DNA from: Thiohalocapsa sp964524185
GTDB taxonomy: Bacteria > Pseudomonadota > Gammaproteobacteria > Chromatiales > Chromatiaceae
Length of the DNA: 48,942 nt
Direction of reading: 5' to 3'
Assembly (NCBI GenBank): GCA_964524185.1
Contig: CAZGCI010000025.1
Span: 1 to 48,942 of the forward strand
Within the stretch, counting starts at the first letter, position 1, and each line of letters opens with the position of its first letter. Below, in pieces: positions 7,510 to 16,146 of the stretch. The notes below the pieces were generated by a model. That model was given only the letters and a program-made list of their open reading frames with translations. It searched no databases and was not told where the DNA came from. A program made the position numbers and the translations under genes.

Positions 7510-9315
7510 ATGCCGGACCAGAAACATATCCGTAACTTCTCGATCATCGCTCATATCGACCACGGCAAGTCGACGCTGGCGGATCGCTTCATCCAACACT
7601 GCGGCAGCCTCACCGACCGCGAGATGTCGGAGCAAGTGCTCGATTCCATGGACCTCGAGCGCGAGCGGGGCATCACCATTAAGGCGCAGAGCGTCACGTT
7701 GGACTATCCCGCCCTGGATGGCGAGATCTACGAGCTGAACTTCATCGACACGCCAGGCCATGTGGATTTCTCCTACGAGGTCTCGCGCTCGCTGGCGGCC
7801 TGTGAGGGCGCCCTGTTGGTGGTGGACGCGGCCCAGGGTGTGGAGGCCCAGAGCGTCGCCAACTGCTACACGGCCATCGACCTGGGGTTGGAAGTGTTGC
7901 CGGTGCTGAACAAGCTCGACTTGCCGTCGGCGGAGCCAGAACGGGTCATCAAAGAGATCGAGGAGATCATTGGCTTGGAGGCCGAGGATGCGCTGCGCGT
8001 CAGCGCCAAGACCGGGCAAGGCATCCCAGAGCTGCTGGAGATGCTAGTGCAGCGGGTGCCGCCGCCGGGCGGGGACGCCGATGCACCGCTGCAGGCGCTC
8101 ATCGTCGACTCCTGGTTCGATCCGTACGTCGGCGTGGTGTCCCTGATCCGCGTTGTGAACGGCAGGCTCAACAAAAAGGACAAGATCAAGGTGATGTCGA
8201 CGGGGCGGGTGCACCAGGCCGACCGCATCGGCGTCTTCACGCCCAAAAAGACGGACCGCTCCACTCTCGGCGTGGGCGAGGTGGGTTTTCTCATCGCCGG
8301 CATCAAAGAGATCGACGGCGCGCCCGTGGGTGACACCATCACCAGCGCTGAGCGGCCGGCCGCGGCGCGGCTGCCGGGCTTCCGGCAAATCCAGCCGCGG
8401 GTCTTCGCGGGCCTTTATCCCATGTCGTCGGAAGACTACGAAGACCTGCGCGACGCGCTTAGCAAGCTCCGACTCAATGACTCCTCGCTGTTCTACGAGC
8501 CCGAGACCTCGCAGGCGCTTGGGTTCGGCTTCCGCTGTGGGTTCCTCGGCATGCTCCACATGGAGATTCTGCAGGAGCGTCTCGAGCGCGAGTACGATCT
8601 GGATCTGATCACGACGGCGCCGACGGTGGTGTATGAGGTGCACAAGACCGACGGCGAGACCATCAGCGTCGACAATCCGGCCAACCTACCGGAGATGGGC
8701 GCCATCGCCGAGATCCGTGAGCCCATCATCGAGGCGCATATCCTCGTGCCCCAAGACTTGCTCGGCGGTGTCATCAATCTGTGCATCGAGAAGCGCGGCG
8801 TGCAAAAGCAGCTGCAGTACCTGGGCGGCCAGGTGCAGGCGGCCTACGAGCTGCCGCTGAACGAGGTCGTGCTCGATTTCTTCGACCGGCTCAAGTCGGT
8901 GAGCCGAGGTTATGCGTCCTTCGAATATGAGCTGAAGCGCTTCCAGGCGGCAGACCTGGTGAAGCTCGACGTCCTCATCAACGGCGAACGTGTGGATGCC
9001 CTGTCGCTCATCGTGCACCGCAGCAATGCCCAGTTTCGGGGTCGCGAGCTCACCGAGCGGATGAAGGAGCTCATTCCGCGGCAGATGTACGAGGTCGCTA
9101 TCCAGGCCGCCATCGGCAGCAAGGTCATCGCGCGCACCACCGTGAAGGCGCTGCGCAAGAACGTCACCGCCAAGTGCTACGGTGGTGATGTGACCCGCAA
9201 GCGCAAGCTCCTAGAAAAGCAGAAGGCCGGGAAGAAACGCATGAAACAGGTCGGCCGTGTGGAGATCCCGCAGGAGGCTTTCCTTGCCGTCTTGCAGACC
9301 GGGAAGGATAATTGA
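7510..9315 (+). CDS. lepA: Translation elongation factor 4 (LepA)
   Basis: LepA is a ribosome-associated GTPase related to EF-G that affects translation under stress and ribosome biogenesis. Start at ATG 7510 (MPDQKHIRNFS) gives 601 residues, the usual size; upstream in-frame sequence is not conserved. GTPase motifs are intact: P-loop AHIDHGKST, G2 region RGITIKAQ, DTPGHVDF and NKLDLP. The LepA-specific C-terminal domain is present, with the ending KAGKKRMKQVGRVEIPQEAF. It is followed 26 bases later by lepB, the classical lepA-lepB operon. Confidence 0.98.
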   Translation: MPDQKHIRNFSIIAHIDHGKSTLADRFIQHCGSLTDREMSEQVLDSMDLERERGITIKAQSVTLDYPALDGEIYELNFIDTPGHVDFSYEVSRSLAACEGALLVVDAAQGVEAQSVANCYTAIDLGLEVLPVLNKLDLPSAEPERVIKEIEEIIGLEAEDALRVSAKTGQGIPELLEMLVQRVPPPGGDADAPLQALIVDSWFDPYVGVVSLIRVVNGRLNKKDKIKVMSTGRVHQADRIGVFTPKKTDRSTLGVGEVGFLIAGIKEIDGAPVGDTITSAERPAAARLPGFRQIQPRVFAGLYPMSSEDYEDLRDALSKLRLNDSSLFYEPETSQALGFGFRCGFLGMLHMEILQERLEREYDLDLITTAPTVVYEVHKTDGETISVDNPANLPEMGAIAEIREPIIEAHILVPQDLLGGVINLCIEKRGVQKQLQYLGGQVQAAYELPLNEVVLDFFDRLKSVSRGYASFEYELKRFQAADLVKLDVLINGERVDALSLIVHRSNAQFRGRELTERMKELIPRQMYEVAIQAAIGSKVIARTTVKALRKNVTAKCYGGDVTRKRKLLEKQKAGKKRMKQVGRVEIPQEAFLAVLQTGKDN

Positions 9316-9341
9316 CGGTTTTGCACCGCCGCTGAGGCAGC

Positions 9342-10232
9342 ATGAGCTTCGACTTCCCGACCTTCCTCGTCGCCGCCACGGCACTCACCGGTGGCATTTG
9401 GCTGGTGGATGCCCTCGCGTTCGCGCCGCGCCGCCGTCGCCTCGCTGAGGAGCACCCGGCCTCCGGCGCCGCGGTGAGCGCGGGCAGCAGGGGCGCGCCG
9501 GGCGATCGCGCCACCCAGACCGGAGTGGAGCGTTACCGCGAGCCCGTTGTGGTGGAGTATGCGCGCTCGTTCTTTCCGATCATCCTGGCGGTGCTGCTGC
9601 TGCGCTCCTTTCTGGTTGAGCCGTTCCGCATTCCTTCCGGCTCCATGATGCCGACGCTGCTTGTCGGCGACTTCATTCTGGTGAACAAGTTCGCCTACGG
9701 TCTGCGCTGGCCTGTGCTGAATACTAAGTTTCTGAACCTCGGCGAGCCGGGGCGTGGCGACGTGGTGGTGTTCCGCTTCCCGCAGGACCCCTCCATCGAC
9801 TACATCAAGCGCGTCGTGGGTGTGCCCGGAGACCAGCTCTACTACAGCAACAAGACGCTCTACGTGAATGGCGTGCCCGCCGACCAGGAGCCGCTGCCCC
9901 CCTACGTGGGTGAGGGCGCGGGCCAGGGTCATACCGGCGCCGTCCGCGCCCTGGAGCAACTCAACGGGATGCAGCACGAGATCCTGATCAACCCGCGCTC
10001 CCGCGACCTCCCGCCCGGTTGCATGGTGCTCGCAGATGGCCCAGTCACCGTTCCCGATGGCGCGTTTTTCGTGATGGGCGACAACCGGGACAATAGTAAC
10101 GACAGCCGCTGCTGGGGCTTTGTGCCGGAGGGCAACCTCGTCGGCAAGGCGTTCGCGATCTGGATGCATTGGGATGGCCGCCGTGACGGTCTCCCTATCG
10201 CCTTCGCCCGCCTGGGTAATGTGATTCACTGA
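9342..10232 (+). CDS. lepB: Signal peptidase I (LepB)
   Basis: LepB is the inner-membrane serine-lysine protease that removes signal peptides from exported proteins. The 296-residue protein has an N-terminal membrane segment (about 5-25) and a second around 78-92 (FFPIILAVLLLRSFLVE). Catalytic Ser101 lies in IPSGSMMPTLLVGD and the general base Lys156 in DYIKRVVGVPGD. Box E is GDNRDNSNDSRCWGFVP. A GAGG ribosome site precedes the ATG. An extra charged stretch of about 30 residues between the two membrane segments is typical of cytoplasmic loops in this family. Downstream rnc and era continue the operon. Confidence 0.97.
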   Translation: MSFDFPTFLVAATALTGGIWLVDALAFAPRRRRLAEEHPASGAAVSAGSRGAPGDRATQTGVERYREPVVVEYARSFFPIILAVLLLRSFLVEPFRIPSGSMMPTLLVGDFILVNKFAYGLRWPVLNTKFLNLGEPGRGDVVVFRFPQDPSIDYIKRVVGVPGDQLYYSNKTLYVNGVPADQEPLPPYVGEGAGQGHTGAVRALEQLNGMQHEILINPRSRDLPPGCMVLADGPVTVPDGAFFVMGDNRDNSNDSRCWGFVPEGNLVGKAFAIWMHWDGRRDGLPIAFARLGNVIH

Positions 10233-10287
10233 TGCGCGGGTCGCGGGCGCCTGCCGTGGCCGACTGCGCTGTGCTGCTGGAGCAGCC

Positions 10288-10980
10288 ATGAGCGCCGACC
10301 CGAGCCGCCTCGCGCGGGCGCTACTCGGCGACGCGGATGCCCTCGGGGCAGACCTGCTGACCCTGGCGCTCACGCACCGCAGCGCCGGGCGCGCCAACAA
10401 CGAGCGCCTGGAGTTCTTGGGCGACGCCGCGTTGGGCCTCGTGATGGCGGAGGCGTTGTGGTCGCGTCTCCCAGACGCCGACGAAGGTGACTTGAGCCGC
10501 CGCCGCGCCGCGCTGGTGAACAAGGACAGCCTCGCGAGCCTGGCGCGGGAACTGTGCCTCGGGGACTATCTGCGCCTGGGACCGGGCGAGCTTCGCACCG
10601 GCGGGCATGCCCGCGACTCGATCCTGGCCGATGCGCTGGAGGCCCTGATCGGCGCCGTGTACGTGGACTGCGGGTTCGCGCGGGTGCGCGAGATGCTGCT
10701 TCAGCTCTTCGAGAGTAGGCTGCATCAGGTCGCTGGGAAGGAAGCCACCAAAGACCCGAAGACACGGCTGCAGGAATGGCTGCAAGCCCGTCGTCGTCCG
10801 GTGCCGGAGTACAACGTCACCGAAGTCTCCGGTGCTGCCCACGACCAACGCTTTGCCGTCGTCTGCCGGCTGGCGGACACGGGCGCTGAGCACCATGGCC
10901 AAGGCAGCAGCCGCCGCCGCGCCGAGCAGGACGCCGCCGCGCGCATGCTCGCGGAGCTCGCTGGTGCTGACCATGACTGA
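10288..10980 (+). CDS. rnc: Ribonuclease III
   Basis: RNase III is a double-strand-specific endoribonuclease that processes rRNA precursors and other duplex RNA. The 230-residue protein carries the catalytic signature NERLEFLGDAALG (residues 38-50), a second acidic site DALEALIGAVYVD, and a C-terminal double-stranded RNA-binding domain starting near DPKTRLQEWLQ (about 155-225). Its end overlaps the era start by 8 bases, so the two are probably translationally coupled. Confidence 0.97.
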   Translation: MSADPSRLARALLGDADALGADLLTLALTHRSAGRANNERLEFLGDAALGLVMAEALWSRLPDADEGDLSRRRAALVNKDSLASLARELCLGDYLRLGPGELRTGGHARDSILADALEALIGAVYVDCGFARVREMLLQLFESRLHQVAGKEATKDPKTRLQEWLQARRRPVPEYNVTEVSGAAHDQRFAVVCRLADTGAEHHGQGSSRRRAEQDAAARMLAELAGADHD

Positions 10981-11860
10981 CCGCTGCGGCACCGTTGCCA
11001 TCCTCGGGCGGCCCAACGTGGGCAAGTCCACCCTGCTCAACCGGCTGCTTGGGCAGAAGCTCGCCATCACCTCGCATAAGGCGCAGACCACCCGGCACGC
11101 CATCCTCGGCGTCAAGAGCCGAGACGATGGGCAGATTGTTTACGTGGATACTCCGGGCGTTCATCAACGCGGCAGCAACGCCCTGAATCGGCTCCTGAAC
11201 CGCACTGCCCGGGGCGCGCTTGCCGACGTGGATCTCATCCTGCTTGTGGTGGAGGCGCTGCGCTTTACTGATGAGGACGCCCTGGCACTTGCTGCCGCCG
11301 TTGCGGCGGGCCCTCCGGTGCTTGCTGTCGTCAATAAAGTGGACCGGGTCAAGGACAAATCGGCATTGCTGCCCTACCTGCAGACACTCGCCGGGCGTCA
11401 TGACTTCGCGGACGTCGTCCCCCTATCGGCCCGCACGGGCGATCAGGTCCAGCGCTTGGAGGATCTGCTCCTGGCGCGCCTGCCCGAGGGCGAGCGGGTG
11501 TATCCGGACGATCAGCTCACCAACCGCTCCGAGCGCTTCTTCGCCGGTGAGCTGCTGCGGGAGCAGCTCACCCGTCGCTACGCCCAAGAGCTGCCCTATG
11601 CCGTCACCGTTGAGATCGAGCGGTTCGAAGACCAGGGCGGGCGCTACCTGATCCATGCGTTGATCTGGGTGGAGCGCGAGACGCAGAAGGCCATCATCAT
11701 TGGCCGTGGCGGGGAGGCGCTGAAGGCCACCGCCAGCGAGGCAAGGCGGCAAATGATCCAGATGTTTGGCTGCCCGGTGCACCTGGAGGTCTGGGTCAAG
11801 GTGAAGGCCAGCTGGAGCAGCGACGAGGCCGCGCTGTCGAGCCTCGGCTACGGGGACTAG
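10973..11860 (+). CDS. era: GTPase Era
   Basis: Era is an essential GTPase that binds the 3' end of 16S rRNA and helps 30S subunit maturation. Start at ATG 10973 (MTDRCGTVAILGRPNVGKST) gives 295 residues, the standard length. GTPase motifs: G1 GRPNVGKST (12-20), G3 DTPGVH, G4 NKVD. The C-terminal KH domain includes IIIGRGGEALKATASEARRQ and the ending WSSDEAALSSLGYGD. Overlap with rnc and downstream recO match the conserved rnc-era-recO order, although here 332 bases separate era from recO. Confidence 0.97.
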   Translation: MTDRCGTVAILGRPNVGKSTLLNRLLGQKLAITSHKAQTTRHAILGVKSRDDGQIVYVDTPGVHQRGSNALNRLLNRTARGALADVDLILLVVEALRFTDEDALALAAAVAAGPPVLAVVNKVDRVKDKSALLPYLQTLAGRHDFADVVPLSARTGDQVQRLEDLLLARLPEGERVYPDDQLTNRSERFFAGELLREQLTRRYAQELPYAVTVEIERFEDQGGRYLIHALIWVERETQKAIIIGRGGEALKATASEARRQMIQMFGCPVHLEVWVKVKASWSSDEAALSSLGYGD

Positions 11861-12192
11861 CCGGGCAGCTGCAGGCGCATCCCATCGATCGCACTAGACT
11901 GCTTGACTGCGCCAGCTGTTTACACATGGGGCAAATTTCCCCCGCGGTGTCGTGTGCCAGGCGCCGGCAGGGGCAAAGGGCCGATGGCCGAGGCGCAACG
12001 GCCGACGTCAGGACTGCAGGTCCGCGCCTTGGCCCTCGGCCCTGGCCCGTGAACCAGCCGCTGGCGTGCCGGCGCCCGAGTCCCTCTTCGGTCTGAGGCA
12101 TTGCCTCGCTACGCATCGACGTCGGGATCCATGGCGTTCTAGGGTCCGACGTCCACACGCCTGGACCTTCACATGTACCGTGCTGATTTGCG
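11861..12192. other. Intergenic region era-recO
   Basis: In most relatives era and recO are adjacent or overlapping; here 332 bases intervene. The gap contains a long imperfect hairpin (listed separately) and CTAGACTGCTTGAC near 11894-11908, a sequence resembling possible -10 elements seen upstream of other genes here. No reading frame with family similarity was seen. Confidence 0.55.
11978..12042. repeat. GGCC-rich inverted repeat between era and recO
   Basis: The left arm at 11978-11996 (GGGCCGATGGCCGAGGCGC) is complementary, with about three mismatches, to the right arm at 12024-12042 (GCGCCTTGGCCCTCGGCCC), leaving a loop of about 27 bases. The left arm and the following CAACG resemble the element at 5540-5555. 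No U-run follows, so it is not a classical terminator. Confidence 0.7.
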
Positions 12193-12915
12193 GTGAAGCG
12201 CCAACAGCTGCAACCGGCCTATGTGCTGCATCGACGGGACTATGGCGAGACGAGTCTCCTGCTGGAGGCGTTCACGGCTGGCCATGGTCGGTTGCCGCTC
12301 GTCGCCAAGGGTGCCCGCCGCGGACGCCGTGTGGGCGGCACCCAGGCCGCGCTCTTGCAGCCGTTCATACCGTTGCTGCTCGCCTGGACCGGGCGCGGCG
12401 AAGTCCGCACCCTGACGCACGCTGAGCCCGCCGGCCGGCCGGTGGCGCTCGCCGGCGATGCGATGTACTGCGGCTTCTATGTCAACGAGCTGCTGCTGCG
12501 CTTGCTGAGTCGCGATGAGTCCGACCAAGTGCTGTTCGGTGCCTATCAGCAGGCGCTGGACGGCCTGGCGGCCGGCGACGGCGCTGATGCACCGCTGCGA
12601 CGCTTCGAGCTGGTGCTGCTCGGGCAGTTGGGCTACCGCCCGCCGCTGGATCGCGATGCGCAGACTGGCGCTCCGGTGCAGGCGCAACGGCGCTACCTTT
12701 GCGATCCTGAACGTGGTCCGGTGCTGGTGGTCTCACCGGATGCGGCCGATGCCGTGAGCGGGGCCACCCTGCTGGCGTTGCATCGGGGCGAGGCCCTCAC
12801 GGGGGGCGGCGTGCGCGAGGCCCGCAACCTATTGCGCCGGCTGCTTGCGCCCCACCTCGGGGATGAGCCGCTGCGAAGCCGAGCCCTGTTTACGGCCCGT
12901 CGCCGGCCGGCCTAG
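12193..12915 (+). CDS. recO: DNA repair protein RecO
   Basis: RecO works with RecF and RecR to load RecA on gapped DNA. The 240-residue product starts at a GTG codon (read as MKRQQLQPAYVLHRRDYGET). It has the RecO N-terminal OB-fold features (LHRRDYGETSLLLEAFT, GRLPLVAKGARR) and a helical C-terminal domain (RRFELVLLGQLGYRPPLD) without the zinc-finger cysteines found in some families. GTG was preferred because homology begins right there. It precedes pdxJ by 38 bases, the usual neighbour. Confidence 0.93.
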   Translation: MKRQQLQPAYVLHRRDYGETSLLLEAFTAGHGRLPLVAKGARRGRRVGGTQAALLQPFIPLLLAWTGRGEVRTLTHAEPAGRPVALAGDAMYCGFYVNELLLRLLSRDESDQVLFGAYQQALDGLAAGDGADAPLRRFELVLLGQLGYRPPLDRDAQTGAPVQAQRRYLCDPERGPVLVVSPDAADAVSGATLLALHRGEALTGGGVREARNLLRRLLAPHLGDEPLRSRALFTARRRPA

Positions 12916-12953
12916 ATTGCTTGTTCAACCAATCGCAAGGAGCCTACAGAGCC

Positions 12954-13709
12954 ATGTCTCAGCCCGACGGCACCCCCATTCTGCTCGGGGTCAACATCGA
13001 CCACGTCGCGACCCTGCGCCAGGCGCGTGGCACGCGGTATCCGGAGCCCATCCAGGCAGCCCTGGTGGCGGAGCAGGCGGGTGCCGATGCCATCACACTG
13101 CACCTGCGTGAGGACCGTCGCCACATTCAAGATCGGGACGTGGAGCTGCTGCGCGACATCCTGCACTCCCGCATGAATCTGGAGATGGCCGCAACCGCGG
13201 AGATGGGGCGGATCGCGAGCCGGCTGCATCCGGCGGATTGTTGCCTAGTGCCTGAGCGTCGCGCCGAGCTCACCACTGAGGGTGGGCTCAATGTGGCGGG
13301 GCAGCGGCCTGAACTGAGCGATTTCTGCGCCATGCTCGCGGAGGCTGGCGTGCGTGTTTCGCTGTTCATTGACCCCGATCCAGTCCAGCTCGATGCCGCC
13401 GCGGAAGTGGGCGCGCCCGTTGTGGAGATCCATACCGGCCGCTACGCGGATGCGGACACGCCCACCGCCCGCGCGGGTGAGCTGGCACGCATCGCCGGTG
13501 CCGTGGAGCATGGTCTGGGGCTCGGACTCCAGGTGAATGCCGGCCACGGGCTGGATTATCACAACACGCCCGCCGTTGCGGCCATCGCCGGCGTGCGGGA
13601 GCTCAACATTGGCCATGCCATCATTGCTCGGGCCGTCTTCTCAGGCCTCGCCGTCGCCGTGGCAGAGATGAAGACCATCATGCTGCGCGCGGCGGCGACC
13701 CGCTCCTAA
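12954..13709 (+). CDS. pdxJ: Pyridoxine 5'-phosphate synthase PdxJ
   Basis: PdxJ condenses 1-deoxy-D-xylulose 5-phosphate with 3-amino-2-oxopropyl phosphate to make pyridoxine 5'-phosphate (vitamin B6). Start at ATG 12954 (MSQPDGTPILLGVNIDHVAT), supported by AAGGAG at 12937-12942; 251 residues. Family signatures visible: GVNIDHVATLRQARGT near the N-terminus, DAITLHLREDRRHI, NLEMAAT, the phosphate-binding segment VNAGHGLDYHN, and NIGHAIIARAVF near the C-terminus. The usual downstream gene acpS is not here. Confidence 0.97.
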   Translation: MSQPDGTPILLGVNIDHVATLRQARGTRYPEPIQAALVAEQAGADAITLHLREDRRHIQDRDVELLRDILHSRMNLEMAATAEMGRIASRLHPADCCLVPERRAELTTEGGLNVAGQRPELSDFCAMLAEAGVRVSLFIDPDPVQLDAAAEVGAPVVEIHTGRYADADTPTARAGELARIAGAVEHGLGLGLQVNAGHGLDYHNTPAVAAIAGVRELNIGHAIIARAVFSGLAVAVAEMKTIMLRAAATRS

Positions 13710-14082
13710 CCACCGAGCCCTCCGGTCTGCGCATCACGTGCGGCGCCGAACGGTGCGGCGGCTCCTGCGCGTGCTGCGGCGGCAAGCGCAGGCGCCGATG
13801 CGGTTTGCGGGCAGCTGTGTGGAGGAAAGCCACAGGCTGCGCTTCTAGCGGCAAAGGCTATGCTGGTGCCCCATGCACTTGCCATGAGTCAGGGGACCTC
13901 GGCCGGCCGCCCAGACCTTGAGCAGCGCGCACCGAAAGGGTGCGGTGTCGGGGACCATCGGCGCTGCGACCGGTCGGTGCGCTTGGTACCGCCTCGCCAG
14001 ACGATCGGCCGCACGCACGGCACGATTCTTGCGCGACGAGACGGGATCCACTCGGCAACCGCAACCCTCAGCAGAGAAGCCC
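13710..14082. other. Intergenic region pdxJ-gpmI
   Basis: This 373-base gap lies where acpS often follows pdxJ. I found no acpS remnant, RNA gene or strong repeat. The gpmI frame is open back to 13918, but the extra residues are arginine-rich and not conserved, so they are treated as non-coding. Confidence 0.5.
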
Positions 14083-15693
14083 ATGAGCCACTCCGATGCA
14101 AAACCGACAGCCGCAGACACCGCCCCGATCAAGCCGGCGGTGCTGGTGATCCTGGACGGCGTCGGCGTCAATCCCAGCAAGCTCAATAATGCCGTGGCCC
14201 AGGCCCAGACGCCGCGTCTGGATGAGTACTTCCACCGCTATCCGTTCACCGTGCTGAATGCCTCCGGCAGTGGCGTTGGACTGCCGGAAGGGCAGATGGG
14301 CAATTCCGAGGTCGGGCACATGACCCTCGGTAGCGGCTGCACGGTGCGCCAGGACTTGGTGCTCATCGACGACGCCATCGCCGATGAGAGCTTTTTTGCC
14401 AATGCGGCGCTCATCGCCGCCGCCGATGCGGCCAAGGCGGCCGGCCGGCCGCTGCATCTGCTCGGTCTCGTGTCCGATGGCGGCGTGCATTCCCATGTGC
14501 GTCACCTGATGGCGCTCATCGATCTGTGTCGACAGCATCAGGTGCAGCCGCTGCTGCATATGATTACCGACGGACGCGACACAGCACCCAAGTCCGCCCT
14601 CAACGACCTCAGTGAGCTGGAGCAGGCCCTGGCCGCCGCCGGCGGCAGCTTCGCCACCGTGAGCGGGCGCTACTACGCCATGGATCGTGACCACCGCTGG
14701 GAGCGCACCGAGCGCGCCTGGCGGGCCATCGTCTTGGGCAAAGGCCGCGGTGCCGCCGATGCCCGTGGCGCCATCAACGCCGCTTATGCTGCTGGTGAGA
14801 CGGATGAGTTCATCCACCCGAGCGTCATCCAAGGCTACCGGGGTCTGCAGCCCGGCGATCCGCTAGTGCTATTCAACTTCCGCAAAGACCGGCCGCGGCA
14901 GATCGCGGCGGCACTCGCCTCGGCGGCGTTCGAGGGCTTCGACCGCGGCAGCGCCCCCAGAGCGGCTATGACTTGCATGATGGATTACGACAAGTCCCTC
15001 GGCCTGACCTATGCTTTCACGCCGGATGCACCGGCCGTGGCACTCAACCGGCATCTCAGCGGCCTCGGCATTCGCCAGTTCCACTGTGCCGAGACGGAGA
15101 AATACGCCCACGTCACCTTCTTCTTCAACGGCGGCGTGGAGGCGCCGGCGCAGGGCGAAGAGCACCGGCTTATTCCGTCCCCATCGGTGCGCACCTACGA
15201 CATGAAGCCGGAGATGAGTGCCGCCCAAGTGGCGGACGCCGTGGTGGAGGCCATCGGCAGCGGTGATTACGGTTTCGTGGTCGTCAATTTCGCCAACGGC
15301 GATATGGTGGGCCATACCGGCGACTTGGGGGCCGCCGTGCGCGCCATGGAGGCCGTCGACACGCAGGTGGGACGGGTGCTTGACGCCGCAGTGGCCGCCG
15401 GTTACGCGGTGCTGTTGACCGCCGACCATGGCAACTGTGACATGATGACAGACCCGGAAACGGACGAGCCACACACCCAGCACACGACACACCCGGTGCC
15501 GCTGCTGGCGGTGGACCAGCAGCGTTGGCTGTTGGCGCCGAACGGTACCCTCGCTGACGTCGCGCCGTCGCTGTTGATGCTGATGGGGCTGCCGGTTCCG
15601 GAGGCCATGACCGGTCGCTCGCTGCTGCTCGAGGTTGTCCCGTCGCTGCCGACGGCGGTGATGGAAGAGCGCCGCGTCGCCAATGCCGGTTGA
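14083..15693 (+). CDS. gpmI: 2,3-bisphosphoglycerate-independent phosphoglycerate mutase
   Basis: This glycolytic enzyme interconverts 3- and 2-phosphoglycerate using two manganese ions and a phosphoserine intermediate. Start at ATG 14083 (MSHSDAKPTA), with a GAGAAG-type ribosome site, gives 536 residues, slightly longer than the usual ~510 because of a short N-terminal extension. Metal ligands and nucleophile: D25 in LVILDGVG, S75 in GQMGNSEVGHM, then ITDGRDT, the stretch RYYAMDRDHRWER, and the C-terminal metal site LTADHGNCDMM. It is flanked by sugar-nucleotide-related gene 16147-17388, but no direct functional link is shown. Confidence 0.97.
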   Translation: MSHSDAKPTAADTAPIKPAVLVILDGVGVNPSKLNNAVAQAQTPRLDEYFHRYPFTVLNASGSGVGLPEGQMGNSEVGHMTLGSGCTVRQDLVLIDDAIADESFFANAALIAAADAAKAAGRPLHLLGLVSDGGVHSHVRHLMALIDLCRQHQVQPLLHMITDGRDTAPKSALNDLSELEQALAAAGGSFATVSGRYYAMDRDHRWERTERAWRAIVLGKGRGAADARGAINAAYAAGETDEFIHPSVIQGYRGLQPGDPLVLFNFRKDRPRQIAAALASAAFEGFDRGSAPRAAMTCMMDYDKSLGLTYAFTPDAPAVALNRHLSGLGIRQFHCAETEKYAHVTFFFNGGVEAPAQGEEHRLIPSPSVRTYDMKPEMSAAQVADAVVEAIGSGDYGFVVVNFANGDMVGHTGDLGAAVRAMEAVDTQVGRVLDAAVAAGYAVLLTADHGNCDMMTDPETDEPHTQHTTHPVPLLAVDQQRWLLAPNGTLADVAPSLLMLMGLPVPEAMTGRSLLLEVVPSLPTAVMEERRVANAG

Positions 15694-15744
15694 GTCGCCT
15701 CCAGGTCACCGCGCCGCAGCCATCCACGCCCAGGGTCACAGCTC

Positions 15745-16023
15745 ATGTCGCCATCCAACCGTTTCCGGCCACCGCGATCCCAGGCACCTGATCGCGGAGG
15801 CGATGAGCCGCGGGCGCAGCGGCCTCGCCGCGTGCAGGGCTGGCGTCGACGCGCACTTTCCATGCTGTTGCATCGAGCGGTGCTCCTGCTGACGCTCACC
15901 CTCGGCGCCGGCGCCTTGGTCTACAATGCCGCGAGCATCGTCAAGGGTGAGCCTGGTCTCATGGGGCTGCCCCCCTTGTCCGGCGCGGCCTGGATCGGCG
16001 CCGCGTCGCATCCACTCGGCTGA
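15745..16023 (+). CDS. Possible small single-pass membrane protein
   Basis: This 92-residue frame lies in the 453-base gap between gpmI and the GlgC-like gene. It has a basic, arginine/proline-rich first half (about 1-37) and one strong hydrophobic segment around 40-62 (MLLHRAVLLLTLTLGAGALVY), then a short glycine-rich tail. This inside-positive pattern suits a small inner-membrane protein. I recognise no family. High GC content makes chance frames common, so the call rests mainly on position and the membrane segment. An internal Met at residue 40 could be the actual start. Confidence 0.4.
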   Translation: MSPSNRFRPPRSQAPDRGGDEPRAQRPRRVQGWRRRALSMLLHRAVLLLTLTLGAGALVYNAASIVKGEPGLMGLPPLSGAAWIGAASHPLG

Positions 16024-16146
16024 CGACACGTCAGAGCGGCGCATCACCACACGGGGCGGTGTCATCGCCGCCACCGTAGCCAACGCGCTTGCGGACCGCG
16101 GTATACCCCATCGCGGGACCGCGAGCCATTCCCGCACAGCGAGCAC

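Noticed and set aside
9177..10523. Minus-strand frame across lepA, lepB and rnc
   Set aside because: Low-complexity Arg/Ala/His sequence opposite three well-defined genes.
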